This document shows positions 17,657-26,057 of a DNA stretch of 64,000 bases, piece by piece; position 1 is the stretch's first letter; every line of letters begins with the position of its first letter. The DNA comes from DASVUC01 sp038237225. Its GTDB lineage: Bacteria; Planctomycetota; Phycisphaerae; Tepidisphaerales; Tepidisphaeraceae. The translations under genes and the position numbers were made by a program. The notes beneath the pieces are model-generated. The model had not been told where the DNA came from and did no database searches. It saw only the letters and a list, made by a program, of their open reading frames with translations. The stretch lies in NCBI GenBank assembly GCA_038237225.1, contig JBBRYX010000019.1, forward strand, positions 1 through 64,000, in the 5' to 3' direction.

Positions 17657-18967
17657 ATGAACCTGCAAGAAAAAATTGATAACACCTCCGCCACGGTCGG
17701 CATCATCGGCTTGGGCTATGTCGGTCTGCCCCTCCTCCACGCATTTCATGCCGCGGGTTTCAAGGTGATTGGCTTCGACGTCGACCCGCGCAAGATCGAT
17801 GCGCTGTCGCGCGGCGAGAACTATCTCAAGCACCTCGGAGCGGAGATGGTGCGGGATATGGTCGTCACCGGCCGCTTCTCCGCGACGGCGGATTTCGCGA
17901 GGCTGGCGGGCGCGGATGTGATCATCTCCTGCGTGCCCACGCCGCTGGGAACACATCTTGAGCCGGATCTTTCGTACGTTGAGCAGACCGCCGACGATAT
18001 CGCCAAGACCCTGCGCCCGGGTCAGTTGATCGTCCTCGAATCAACAACCTATCCCCGGACGACGCGCGAAATCATGCTGCCGCGCTTTGAGGCCCGGGGA
18101 CTGGTCTGCGGCAAGGACTTCTTCGTCGCCTACTCGCCCGAACGCGAAGATCCCGGCCGCAAAGACTTCAACACCCAGACGATCCCAAAGCTGGTCGGGG
18201 GGATCGATCCGATCTCCGGCGACATCGCGTTCAGCCTGTATAAGAAGGCCGTCAAACAGGTGATCCAGGTCAGCACTGCTGAAGTCGCGGAAGCTGCGAA
18301 GCTCCTCGAAAACATTTATCGCGCCGTCAACATCGCGCTTGTCAATGAGATGAAGATGGTGCTCACGGCCATGGGCATCGATGTGTGGGAAGTGATCCGC
18401 GCCGCATCCACAAAACCCTTCGGGTTCCAGGCGTTCTATCCCGGCCCCGGCCTGGGCGGGCACTGCATCCCGATCGATCCCTTCTATCTCACATGGAAGG
18501 CGCGCGAAGTCGGTCAAACCACCCGCTTCATCGAGCTTGCCGGTGAAGTGAACCGTTCGATGCCGGATTATGTCGTCAATCGCACGGTCCTCGCGCTCAA
18601 CGATCGCAGCAAGGCGGTGAAGGGCGCGAAGATCCTCATCCTCGGTCTCGCTTACAAGCCGGATGTCGATGATGTTCGCGAATCTCCAAGCTTCGAGCTG
18701 ATCGAAAAACTCGAACACCTGGGCGCCCACGTTGACTACCACGACCCGCATGTGGCAAAGACCCACAAGATGCGTCATCACGATCTGCAGATGGAGAGCG
18801 TGAAGCTGTCGCCGGAAGCGCTAAAGTCCTACGACTGCGTGCTCATCGCGACCCATCATGCCGCGTATGACTGGCAGATGATTGCCGACAATGCAAATCT
18901 GATCGTGGACACGCGCAACGCGCTGCGAAACGTCGACGGATCGCGGGATCACATCATTAGTGCTTAA
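17657..18967 (+). CDS. UDP-N-acetylhexosamine dehydrogenase (WbpA/WecC-like)
   Basis: A 436-aa NAD-dependent nucleotide-sugar dehydrogenase. The Rossmann motif is VGIIGLGYVGLPLLHAF (residues ~12-28). LESTTYPRTTREI and YSPEREDPGR follow, and the catalytic Cys lies in YPGPGLGGHCIPIDPFYLTWKA (~residue 265). The GGHCIPIDP and SPER(E)DPG wording is typical of UDP-GlcNAc/UDP-ManNAc 6-dehydrogenases rather than UDP-glucose dehydrogenase. The product would be a hexosaminuronic acid donor for surface polysaccharide. The ATG at 17657 follows CAAGGA with 6-bp spacing; the upstream in-frame extension is not supported. It is divergent from the helicase gene. Confidence 0.9.
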   Translation: MNLQEKIDNTSATVGIIGLGYVGLPLLHAFHAAGFKVIGFDVDPRKIDALSRGENYLKHLGAEMVRDMVVTGRFSATADFARLAGADVIISCVPTPLGTHLEPDLSYVEQTADDIAKTLRPGQLIVLESTTYPRTTREIMLPRFEARGLVCGKDFFVAYSPEREDPGRKDFNTQTIPKLVGGIDPISGDIAFSLYKKAVKQVIQVSTAEVAEAAKLLENIYRAVNIALVNEMKMVLTAMGIDVWEVIRAASTKPFGFQAFYPGPGLGGHCIPIDPFYLTWKAREVGQTTRFIELAGEVNRSMPDYVVNRTVLALNDRSKAVKGAKILILGLAYKPDVDDVRESPSFELIEKLEHLGAHVDYHDPHVAKTHKMRHHDLQMESVKLSPEALKSYDCVLIATHHAAYDWQMIADNANLIVDTRNALRNVDGSRDHIISA

Positions 18968-18972
18968 AGTTT

Positions 18973-19023
18973 CCGACAACGGACAACTGCCTGCAGTGAG
19001 CACAGTCGAACTGACAACGGACG
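18973..19023. repeat. Heptamer-type dispersed repeat, family C
   Basis: ACAACGGACAACTG, then a core (CTGCAGTGAGCACAGTCGAA), then CTGACAACGGAC. The same core in reverse orientation is at 28080-28127. The flanks are tandem 7-mers (ACAACGG/ACAACTG). It lies between the dehydrogenase stop and the convergent DUF2892-like gene. Confidence 0.85.
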
Positions 19024-19025
19024 AT

Positions 19026-19250
19026 TCAAATCGGCGTCTTGAATCCCATCGCGCGAATGATGCACCAGCCCTTGCGGGATTCGAAGACCCCGAACGCGCC
19101 GAAGAGCATCACCGCAATTGAAACGATCCAGCGCACGATGCTGGCGGAGCCGTAAGACCAGAAGAAGATGAGAGCGATTCCGGCGAAAAGCAGGGCGATG
19201 CCGTAGATCAGGCGAACGACTTTTCCCTTGGCGTCGATGTTGCACCGCAT
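19026..19250 (-). CDS. Small DUF2892-like membrane protein
   Basis: A 74-aa protein: MRCNIDAKGKVVRLIYGIAL, then two hydrophobic helices (LIYGIALLFAGIALIFFW and IVRWIVSIAVMLFGAFGVF). The short N-terminus with an R-x-I/V-R-L-x-x-G motif followed by two helices is the DUF2892 pattern. Such proteins are sometimes fused to rhodanese domains; none is fused here. I chose the ATG at 19250; a longer frame to 19301 adds a non-conserved stretch. Function unknown. Confidence 0.6.
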   Translation of the reverse strand: MRCNIDAKGKVVRLIYGIALLFAGIALIFFWSYGSASIVRWIVSIAVMLFGAFGVFESRKGWCIIRAMGFKTPI

Positions 19251-19320
19251 ACAGGATTCTAAGCACAACGCGCGGCGGTTGCGTGGTAATTCAATCTGCA
19301 ATTCGTATGCTAACCGGGCA

Positions 19321-19350
19321 AGATCCTTCGGGAGTACCCTCAGGATGACA
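19321..19350. repeat. Half copy of hairpin element family B
   Basis: AGATCCTTCGGGAGTACCCT followed by CAGGATGACA is one arm of the family B palindrome without its partner. It lies between the DUF2892-like gene and the mannose-1-phosphate guanylyltransferase gene. Confidence 0.75.
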
Positions 19351-19384
19351 GGTTGCGGGGAGCGGACAGAGTTGGTGAACGGTT

Positions 19385-20500
19385 ATGGAATACGGCGTAA
19401 TCATGGCGGGGGGCGCAGGGACGCGGTTGTGGCCGATGTCGCGAGGGGATCGCCCGAAGCAGCTTTTGAAAGTGCTCAAGGGAAAAAGTCTCTTGCAGCT
19501 TTCGTATGACCGGCTGCGCGGACTGCTCCCGGTGGAGCGAATTTTTGTCTGCACCGGAGCGGGGCATCGGGATCTGGTGCTCGAGAATCTGCCGGAACTT
19601 CCGAAAGAGAATTTATTGGGTGAGCCCGAGGGGCGGGATACGGCCAACGCCGTCGGGTTCCCGGCGGCGGTGCTGGCGAAGCGCGATCCCGACGCCGTGG
19701 CGGCGTTCATCACCGCGGATCACGTCATCGAGCCGGTCGAAAAATTTCAGGATGCCGTCAAGACCGCCTTCGCGGTGGCGAGCGAGATCCCCGAAGCTCT
19801 GGTGACGTTCGGCATCGTGCCGACGCATGGGCATACAGGGCTGGGGTACATTCATCGCGGGGAAGCGATCAATGTGAAGAAAGGCGCCGGGGGGGGCGGT
19901 GAAGCTTTCCGAGTCCTCGCGTTTCGCGAGAAGCCGGACAAGTCGACGGCGGATCGGTATGTCGAGAGTGGGCGGTACTACTGGAACAGCGGGATGTTTG
20001 TCTGGCGATGTCAGACTTTTCTGAATGAGTTGGCAGCTCATCTGCCGGAGAACGCGCGGGCGGTGGGGCGGATCGCCGAGGCTTGGGATACGCCGAGGCG
20101 TGATCAGGTGCTGGCCGAAGCGTACTCGCAGCTGAAGAAGATCAGCGTGGACTACGGTATTATGGAGCCCGCTAGCCAGGGCAAGGGGAAGGCGAAGGTG
20201 GTCGTGGTCGAGATGCCCGTGCGCTGGCTGGATGTCGGATCCTGGCCGGCGCTGGCGGAGACGCTGACGACGGATGCGCACGATAACGCGATCGACGCCG
20301 GCGCGTGCGTGGTGCTGGATGCCGACAGCAACATCATCATCAGTGATGATCCGGAGCACCTGATTTCAACGGTCGGGATCAACGACATGATCATCATCCA
20401 CACGAAAGATACGACAATGATCTGCAAAAAGGATGATGCCCAGCGGGTGAAGGAGCTGGTGGGAAAGGTGAGGGAAAAATTTGGGAATCGGTACGTTTAG
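19385..20500 (+). CDS. Mannose-1-phosphate guanylyltransferase
   Basis: A 371-aa sugar nucleotidyltransferase making GDP-mannose from mannose-1-phosphate and GTP. The signature VIMAGGAGTRLWPMSRGDRPKQLLKV is at residues 5-30. ITADHVIE (~116), FREKPD, YYWNSGMFVWR (~195) and SVDYGIMEPAS (~255) complete the ManC/GMP pattern. The length fits the form lacking the C-terminal phosphomannose-isomerase cupin domain. It would supply GDP-mannose to the polysaccharide and glycan genes nearby. Confidence 0.92.
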   Translation: MEYGVIMAGGAGTRLWPMSRGDRPKQLLKVLKGKSLLQLSYDRLRGLLPVERIFVCTGAGHRDLVLENLPELPKENLLGEPEGRDTANAVGFPAAVLAKRDPDAVAAFITADHVIEPVEKFQDAVKTAFAVASEIPEALVTFGIVPTHGHTGLGYIHRGEAINVKKGAGGGGEAFRVLAFREKPDKSTADRYVESGRYYWNSGMFVWRCQTFLNELAAHLPENARAVGRIAEAWDTPRRDQVLAEAYSQLKKISVDYGIMEPASQGKGKAKVVVVEMPVRWLDVGSWPALAETLTTDAHDNAIDAGACVVLDADSNIIISDDPEHLISTVGINDMIIIHTKDTTMICKKDDAQRVKELVGKVREKFGNRYV

Positions 20501-20517
20501 GTCTGGGTGGTTGCATG

Positions 20518-20623
20518 AAATGCAACCGCTGAGCCGCAGAGACGCGGAGGAATCGCGGAGAAACAAAACAAGAAGTTCTTCTCTGCGTCTGTCTCAGCGC
20601 CTCTGCGTCTCAGCGGTTGCATT
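20518..20623. repeat. Imperfect palindrome, family D
   Basis: Left arm AAATGCAACCGCTGAGCCGC at 20518-20543 and right arm complementary to it at 20600-20623 (23 of 24 bases match), with related CAGAGACGCGGAG-type sequence between. It fills most of the 141-bp gap between the guanylyltransferase and ruvX. Confidence 0.85.
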
Positions 20624-20641
20624 TGCATTCGCGAAAGCAAT

Positions 20642-21091
20642 ATGAGGACTCTGGCGGTGGATCTCGGGCAGCGCAGGGTCGGGCTGGCATTGAGTGATGA
20701 GGGGGGAAAGTTCGCCACCCCTTATGAGGTGGTGGAGGTATCATCGGCAGCGGCGGCGTTGGAGCGGGTGGGCGCGGTGATTGCGAGCGAAGGTGTCACG
20801 CGGGTCGTGCTCGGGCTCCCGATCAACATGGATGATTCGATGGGGCCGGCGGCGAAGGGGGTCATCGCGTGGGGAAAACAGCTCGCGGAAAAATCCGCGG
20901 TTCCCGTCGTTTATGTGGATGAGCGCCTGAGCAGTTTCTCCGCCGAGCAAAATCTCAACGCGCGCAAGCGCGCCGGCGAAAAGCTCACGCGCAAGCGCCG
21001 AAATTCGCAGCTCGATGCCTTGGCGGCCGCGATGTTCCTGCAGGAGTTCCTCGACGGAAAGCTGGTCGCGATCGATATGAGCGAAAGGTAA
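20642..21091 (+). CDS. ruvX: RuvX/YqgF pre-16S rRNA nuclease
   Basis: A 149-aa RNase H-fold protein. VDLGQRRVGLALSD (residues 5-18) carries the first catalytic Asp, VVLGLPINMDDSMGPAA is at ~55-72, and VPVVYVDERLSSFSAEQNL (~88-106) holds the second acid. In E. coli the homologue processes the 16S rRNA 5' end. Size is typical. The stop codon TAA overlaps the first base of the following palindrome. Confidence 0.93.
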   Translation: MRTLAVDLGQRRVGLALSDEGGKFATPYEVVEVSSAAAALERVGAVIASEGVTRVVLGLPINMDDSMGPAAKGVIAWGKQLAEKSAVPVVYVDERLSSFSAEQNLNARKRAGEKLTRKRRNSQLDALAAAMFLQEFLDGKLVAIDMSER

Positions 21092-21193
21092 TACGGCTTC
21101 CCATTTAATTCCCGCGCCTATGGTTAGCGGCCCGCTTGCGGGGCGCGGGTTTCCAACGCGGAATTAGGCGCGAGAATTAAATGGAATCCGTAT
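21091..21193. repeat. Long palindrome, family E
   Basis: Left arm ATACGGCTTCCCATTTAATT (extending through CCCGCGCCTA) at 21091-21120 pairs with TAGGCGCGAGAATTAAATGG (through AATCCGTAT) at 21165-21193. The loop is G+C-rich and contains a further small hairpin. It starts on the last base of the ruvX stop codon and ends 12 bp before the next gene, so it also lies in that gene's leader. Confidence 0.9.
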
Positions 21194-21205
21194 AAGATCG
21201 TCCCC

Positions 21206-23302
21206 ATGGCGGATCTGGATCTGACCTTCCGCGACGCGATCGCGCATCACGAAGCGGGTCGATTCGATCTGGCCGAGCGTGGCTATCAGGCGCTGCTGGC
21301 GGCCCAGCCGAATCACCAGGATGCACTGCACCTCCTCGGCTTGCTGCGGCAGCGGCAGGGCCGGCTGGATGAGGCCATCGATTTGGTCCGGCGGGCGGTC
21401 GAGGCGCTGCCTCGCTTTGGGCCGTTTCGTGGAACGCTGGGCGCGCTATTGCTGGAGAAGGGAGATGTGGCGGGAGCAATCGCGGCGTATCAGGAGGCGA
21501 TCGCGCTTCCGCCGGAGATTGCGGATATCCACAATAATTTTGGGAACGCCCTGCTGAAGGCATCTCTCGCGCGCGACGCGGCGGAATCGTATCGACGGGC
21601 TATCGCGCTGCGCGCGGATTTTTCAGAAGCGCATGGCAATCTCAGTAACGCGCTGTCGCGGCTCGGTGAGTTCGAGCAAGCGGAGCGCGCCGCGCGAACC
21701 GCGCTTGATCTGCGCCCGGAGGATGCGCGCTATTGGCTGCGCTTGTCGGATGTGCTCTCGCGGCAGGCGCGTCTTGACGAGGCTCGTGTCGCCGCGCAGC
21801 GTGCAGTAGACTTGGAGCGCGCGGGCCGCGTGACCAATCCACGCGGCATGGCGCTGGCGCTGACTCGGCTGGGGGATGTGCTGCATCGGATGCATCGAAC
21901 TCAGGATGCGCTCGAGGCTTATCAGAGCGCCATCGCGATCGATCCGCACACCGCCGAGGCGCGGTGCTCGGCGGCGGGCGTGCTTTCGGTGCAGGGATTG
22001 GTGGCGGAGTCGATCGCGATGAGCCGCGAGGCGCTGCGGCTTCGTCCGGACATGACCGCGTGTCACAGCAATATGTTGTGGACATTGCATAGCGATCCAC
22101 GCTATGGCGCGAAGGAACTTCTGGATGAGCACGTGGCCTGGGCGCGGCAGCATACTGCGGGAAGGGGGCAGAATGTGCGGCATGACAACGATCGAGATCC
22201 CCATCGCCGCCTGCGCGTGGGGTACATTTCCGGTGATTTTCGAGAGCATTCGACCTGTCGGTTTTATTTGCCGCTGCTGGAGAACCACGACAAACGGCAC
22301 GTGAATGTGCTCTGCTATTCCACCATCGAAAAATCGGACGACATCACGAACCGCGTACGGAACGTGGCGGATGAATGGCGGGACGTCGGCGGCTTATCTG
22401 ATGATGAACTAGCGGAGGTGATCCGGCGGGATCGCGTCGATCTGCTGATCGATCTGCCGGGCCATACGGGCGGCAACCGGTTGACCGCGCTGGCGCACAA
22501 GCCGGCGCCCGTGCAGGCATCCTGGCTCGGCTGGCTCGGCACCACCGGTTTACCGCAGATCGACTATTGGATTGCCGATGCGCTGACGGTGCCGCATGGG
22601 GAGGAGAAGTATTTTGCGGAGCGCGTGTATCGGCTCCGCGCGCCGTTTCTGTGCTACGGCCCGCCGCAGGGTGGCCCCGCGGTGACGGAAACGCCGGTCT
22701 TGCGGAATGGATATGTCACCTTCGGGAGCTTCAATAATCTTGGCAAGCTGTCGCCCGCATTGATGGAGAGCTGGGCGAAGATCTTGAATGATGTGCCGAA
22801 CTCTCGACTGCTTTTGAAAGCATTGGTGCTGGCGGATGATCGGACGCGCGAGAAGGTGCTGCCCTTGCTCGCCCGGCATGGAGTGCCCGTGGATCGGGTG
22901 GACCTGATGCCGCCGGAGGCGGAGACGAGCCGGCATTTAGCGGCGTACGGGCGGGTGGATGTGGGGCTGGATATGTTCCCCTTTAACGGTGCAACGACGA
23001 CCGCGGAGGCGCTGTGGATGGGGGTGCCGGTGGTGACGATGGCCGGAAACAGCCACGTCTCCCGCGTCGGGCTTTCGCTGGTCACGAGCGTGGGATTCGG
23101 GGAGCTTTGTGCCAACGATGTCAACGGCTACGTGGCGACCGCTGTGAAGTTGGGCATCGATGTGGACAGGATACGACGTCTTCGAGAAACGATGCGGCAG
23201 CGCATGGAAACCTCTCCGCTGATGGATGGCAAGGGTTTTGCGATTGCGATGGAGGAGGCCTATCGCACAATGTGGCGCCGGTGGTGCGAGTCTGCCCAAT
23301 GA
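21206..23302 (+). CDS. TPR protein with O-GlcNAc-transferase-like (GT41) domain
   Basis: A 698-aa protein. The N-terminal ~290 residues are about eight TPR units (for example AYQEAIALPPEIADIHNNFGNALLKA and ALEAYQSAIAIDPHTAEA). The C-terminal ~400 residues are a GT41 catalytic domain: LRVGYISGDFREHSTCRFYLPLLENHD, LLIDLPGHTGGNRL, PVQASWLGWLGTTGLPQIDY, SFNNLGKLSPALM and the donor-binding MFPFNGATTTAEALWMGVPVVT. The family (OGT/SPINDLY-like) moves a sugar from a UDP or GDP donor to protein Ser/Thr. No signal peptide is seen, so a cytoplasmic protein glycosyltransferase is likely; target unknown. Confidence 0.92.
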   Translation: MADLDLTFRDAIAHHEAGRFDLAERGYQALLAAQPNHQDALHLLGLLRQRQGRLDEAIDLVRRAVEALPRFGPFRGTLGALLLEKGDVAGAIAAYQEAIALPPEIADIHNNFGNALLKASLARDAAESYRRAIALRADFSEAHGNLSNALSRLGEFEQAERAARTALDLRPEDARYWLRLSDVLSRQARLDEARVAAQRAVDLERAGRVTNPRGMALALTRLGDVLHRMHRTQDALEAYQSAIAIDPHTAEARCSAAGVLSVQGLVAESIAMSREALRLRPDMTACHSNMLWTLHSDPRYGAKELLDEHVAWARQHTAGRGQNVRHDNDRDPHRRLRVGYISGDFREHSTCRFYLPLLENHDKRHVNVLCYSTIEKSDDITNRVRNVADEWRDVGGLSDDELAEVIRRDRVDLLIDLPGHTGGNRLTALAHKPAPVQASWLGWLGTTGLPQIDYWIADALTVPHGEEKYFAERVYRLRAPFLCYGPPQGGPAVTETPVLRNGYVTFGSFNNLGKLSPALMESWAKILNDVPNSRLLLKALVLADDRTREKVLPLLARHGVPVDRVDLMPPEAETSRHLAAYGRVDVGLDMFPFNGATTTAEALWMGVPVVTMAGNSHVSRVGLSLVTSVGFGELCANDVNGYVATAVKLGIDVDRIRRLRETMRQRMETSPLMDGKGFAIAMEEAYRTMWRRWCESAQ

Positions 23303-23308
23303 TGCTGC

Positions 23309-23479
23309 GGTGTAACTCAAGTTTTTGGCACAAACGGTTTTAACACCGGTGGGGCAGATATTCTTGTCTGCCTCGAACTCGATGTACTCATGAAGTCGAG
23401 ATTCGGATGAATGAATACATTCATCCGAGGCAGACAGGAATGTCTGCCCCACCAAGGTGCCAATAATCTGAGTTACACC
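23309..23479. repeat. Nested palindrome, family F
   Basis: Outer arms: GGTGTAACTCAAGTTTTTGG (near 23309-23331) against its imperfect reverse complement at 23457-23479. Inner arms: GGTGGGGCAGATATTCTTGT (to 23374) against the complement at 23426-23453 (...GTCTGCCCCACC). The centre has another short inverted repeat (CGGATGAATG/CATTCATCCG). Confidence 0.88.
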
Positions 23480-23556
23480 CATTTTGCTGTCGTGGTGGGC
23501 TCGAGGTTTTGCAGAGTAGCGATTCAGGCGTATCCTGCTCACGCTTGATTTCAATC

Positions 23557-24906
23557 ATGTCATGCTTCGTAGGCGTTGTCTCTTCCGCGCCGGCAATTCC
23601 CCCAGGCACCATTTCCCAGCGGATGCAGTCGCTGCTGGGGCTTGGCATTTTTCTGCTTGTGCCGTTTGCGATCGGGCGGTTGCGCGGGCATCGCAAAATG
23701 ATCTCGCCGCGGACGCTTCTCTGGGGGATCGTGCTGCAATTCCTCTTCGGGTTGATCGTTGTGAGGAACCGGACGTTTTTGAAAGCGATCAACGCGGCAG
23801 TCGATGCGCTGCTGGGATTCACGGCTCAAGGGGCTCACCTGGTTTTTGGAAATCTGTCGACGCTCAAGGGGCCGGCGGTCATGAATGCGAACGGCGTGGT
23901 GATCGGATGGGCCGCCGATGTAGGCTATTTCGCGTTCTTCGTCTTGCCCACGATCATCTTCTTCGCCTGTCTCACGGCGGTGCTCTACCACATCGGCATC
24001 ATGCAGTTCATCGTGCAGGGGCTCGCGTGGATCATGAGCAAAACGATGGGGACGAGCGGCGCCGAGACGTTGTCATCCGCCGCAAACATCTTTGTGGGCC
24101 AGACCGAAGCGCCGCTCATGGTCAAGCCGTTCATCGCGCTGGCGACCAAGTCGGAGCTGATGGCGATCATGGTGGGCGGCTTCGCCAATATCGCATCCGG
24201 CGTGCTGGGCCTCTACACGATCTGGCTCAGTCCGTTCGTCCAGGACGCGGCAGGGCACCTGGCGGCGGCATGTCTGATTACCGCGCCCGGCTCGCTTTTG
24301 ATCGCCAAGCTCATGGTGCCGGAGACCGAGAAGCCGGTGACCAGCGCCGGCGTGGAATTCAAGGTGGAGAGGATCGACGCCAACCTGGTTGACGCAGCCA
24401 CCCGCGGCACAACGGAGGGACTCGGGCTCGCGCTGAATGTGGGCGCGATGCTGATCACGTTCACCGCACTCGTCGCGCTGGTCAACGCGCTGCTCGGATG
24501 GGGAACGAGTCACCTGGGACTGGGGATTGGCGCGATTTCACTCGAGCAGATTCTGGGCTGGATCTTTCGGCCCTTCGCGTGGCTAATCGGTGTGAACTGG
24601 CAGGAGTCCGGCCGGGTCGGATCGCTGCTCGGGGTTAAGACGGTCCTGAATGAGCTCATCGCGTATTCCGACATGAAAGATTACCTGGCCGCGGATCGGA
24701 ACTATCTCTCGCCGCGGGCGGCGCTGCTGGCAACGTACGCCTTGTGCGGATTCGCGAACTTTGCATCCGTGGGAATTCAGGTGGGCGGCATATCCTCGCT
24801 CGCGCCGAATCGTAGACATGACCTGTCGAAGATCGGTTTGCTTGCGATGGTCGGTGGCGCACTCGCGTCCTTGATGGCCGCGTGCGTCGTTGGGGTTCTG
24901 ATTTAG
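23557..24906 (+). CDS. NupC-type concentrative nucleoside transporter (CNT family)
   Basis: A membrane protein of ~449 aa that couples nucleoside uptake to H+ or Na+. CNT signatures are GQTEAPLMVKPFIALATKSELMAIMVGGFANIASGVLGLY (mid-protein), VLNELIAYSDM and ALCGFANFASVGIQVGGISSLAP near the end. An earlier start (TTG at 23509) is unlikely. The ATG at 23557 and the ATG at 23623 (MQSLLGLGIFLL, which aligns best with the usual N-terminus) are both possible, and neither has a good ribosome binding site. The stop codon directly abuts a family A hairpin. Confidence 0.88.
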   Translation: MSCFVGVVSSAPAIPPGTISQRMQSLLGLGIFLLVPFAIGRLRGHRKMISPRTLLWGIVLQFLFGLIVVRNRTFLKAINAAVDALLGFTAQGAHLVFGNLSTLKGPAVMNANGVVIGWAADVGYFAFFVLPTIIFFACLTAVLYHIGIMQFIVQGLAWIMSKTMGTSGAETLSSAANIFVGQTEAPLMVKPFIALATKSELMAIMVGGFANIASGVLGLYTIWLSPFVQDAAGHLAAACLITAPGSLLIAKLMVPETEKPVTSAGVEFKVERIDANLVDAATRGTTEGLGLALNVGAMLITFTALVALVNALLGWGTSHLGLGIGAISLEQILGWIFRPFAWLIGVNWQESGRVGSLLGVKTVLNELIAYSDMKDYLAADRNYLSPRAALLATYALCGFANFASVGIQVGGISSLAPNRRHDLSKIGLLAMVGGALASLMAACVVGVLI

Positions 24907-24964
24907 TAGCACGGGCATCTTGCCCGTGACCGGATCGCTGACACGGGCAGGATGCCCGTGCTAC
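24906..24964. repeat. Dispersed hairpin element, family A (copy 3)
   Basis: Almost identical to the copy at 12081-12139, including the spacer ACCGGATCGCTGA. Its first base is the last base of the transporter stop codon. Confidence 0.95.
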
Positions 24965-25031
24965 GGGAAGATTTGAAAGCTATGAAATGGGGAGGCTCTA
25001 TAGTTCGTTGTCACACATCGAAGGAGATCGA

Positions 25032-25958
25032 ATGGCCGGGAGGATTTTTGTCACGGGGGCGAGCGGGTTCGTCGGTGGCGCGTTGGTGGATGAATTGCTG
25101 GCGCGCGATTACGAGGTCAATGCGCTGGTTCATCGACGGAAGATCAATCTCGACGACCGACGGGTGAAGAACATCGAGGGAGGCCTCTTCGATGCCAGGG
25201 TTCTTGAGGAGAGCATGAAGGGGTGCGCTGCGGTGATTCATCTGGTGGGAATCATTATGGAGAAACCGCGGGCGGGGATCACGTTTGAGCGGATTCACTT
25301 CGAAGGTGCGAAGAATGTCGTGGATGCGGCCAAGCGCGCGGGGGTGCGGCGATATGTGCACATGTCGGCTCTGGGTGCTCGCCCGGATGCGGTGAGCGAG
25401 TATCACAAGACCAAGTTCAGGGCCGAGGAGTATGTGCGGGCGAGCGGGCTGGATTGGACGATCTTCCGGCCATCGTTGATTCATGGACCCAAAGGCGAGT
25501 TCATGCAGATGGAAGCGCAGTGGGCGCGGCATCGAGCGCCCGCGCCGATCTTTTTCATGCCGGTCATGCCTTACTTCGGGGGCGCCAAAGCAGGCAAGCT
25601 CCAGCCCGTCTATGTGGGAGATGTCGCGCGTGCATTCGTGGATGCATTGCAGAAACCGGACACCCTTGGCGAAGTGTATCTGCTCGGCGGAAACGAAGTG
25701 GTGACCTGGCCTGAGTTGCACCAGACACTGGCCCAGGCGGTGGTGGGGCACAAGCGGCTGGTGGCGTCGATGCCGGTGCCGATGGCGAAGGCGCTGGCCG
25801 CGGTCGGCATTGGGGGACTTCTCGGGTTCAACCGCGATCAGGTGATCATGAGCCAGGAAGACAACACATGCGATCTCGGCAAGTTTGTAAGAGATTTCGG
25901 ATGGGAGCCGCGACCCTTTCGCGAAACCGTCGCGACCTACGCGCGCGAATTGATGTAG
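25032..25958 (+). CDS. NDUFA9-like NAD(P)-binding SDR protein
   Basis: A 308-aa extended/atypical SDR. The glycine motif is IFVTGASGFVGGALVDELLA (residues 4-23), followed by VIHLVGIIMEKPRAGITFERIHFEGAKNVVDAAKRAGVRRYVHMSALGAR. The YHKTK segment (~118-122) stands where the YxxxK motif falls. The pattern is that of the complex I NDUFA9/SDR_a5 group, which in bacteria are soluble epimerase-like proteins of uncertain substrate. The ATG at 25032 has AAGGAGATCGA upstream, a strong site that excludes the earlier in-frame start at 24987. Confidence 0.82.
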   Translation: MAGRIFVTGASGFVGGALVDELLARDYEVNALVHRRKINLDDRRVKNIEGGLFDARVLEESMKGCAAVIHLVGIIMEKPRAGITFERIHFEGAKNVVDAAKRAGVRRYVHMSALGARPDAVSEYHKTKFRAEEYVRASGLDWTIFRPSLIHGPKGEFMQMEAQWARHRAPAPIFFMPVMPYFGGAKAGKLQPVYVGDVARAFVDALQKPDTLGEVYLLGGNEVVTWPELHQTLAQAVVGHKRLVASMPVPMAKALAAVGIGGLLGFNRDQVIMSQEDNTCDLGKFVRDFGWEPRPFRETVATYARELM

Positions 25959-26048
25959 CGGCGGCGCCTGCGAGGCAGTTGGCACGGCGTCAATATTTCG
26001 CCGGGAAGTGCCGGTAGCGCCGACCCGCGACGCAGGCGTCGGTCCTAC
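25955..26048. repeat. Imperfect palindrome, family J
   Basis: Arms GTAGCGGCGGCGCCTGCG (25955-25972) and CGCAGGCGTCGGTCCTAC (26031-26048). The left arm contains the stop codon of the SDR gene, and the right arm ends 9 bp before the next start codon. Confidence 0.75.
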
Positions 26049-26057
26049 AATGGGGTC

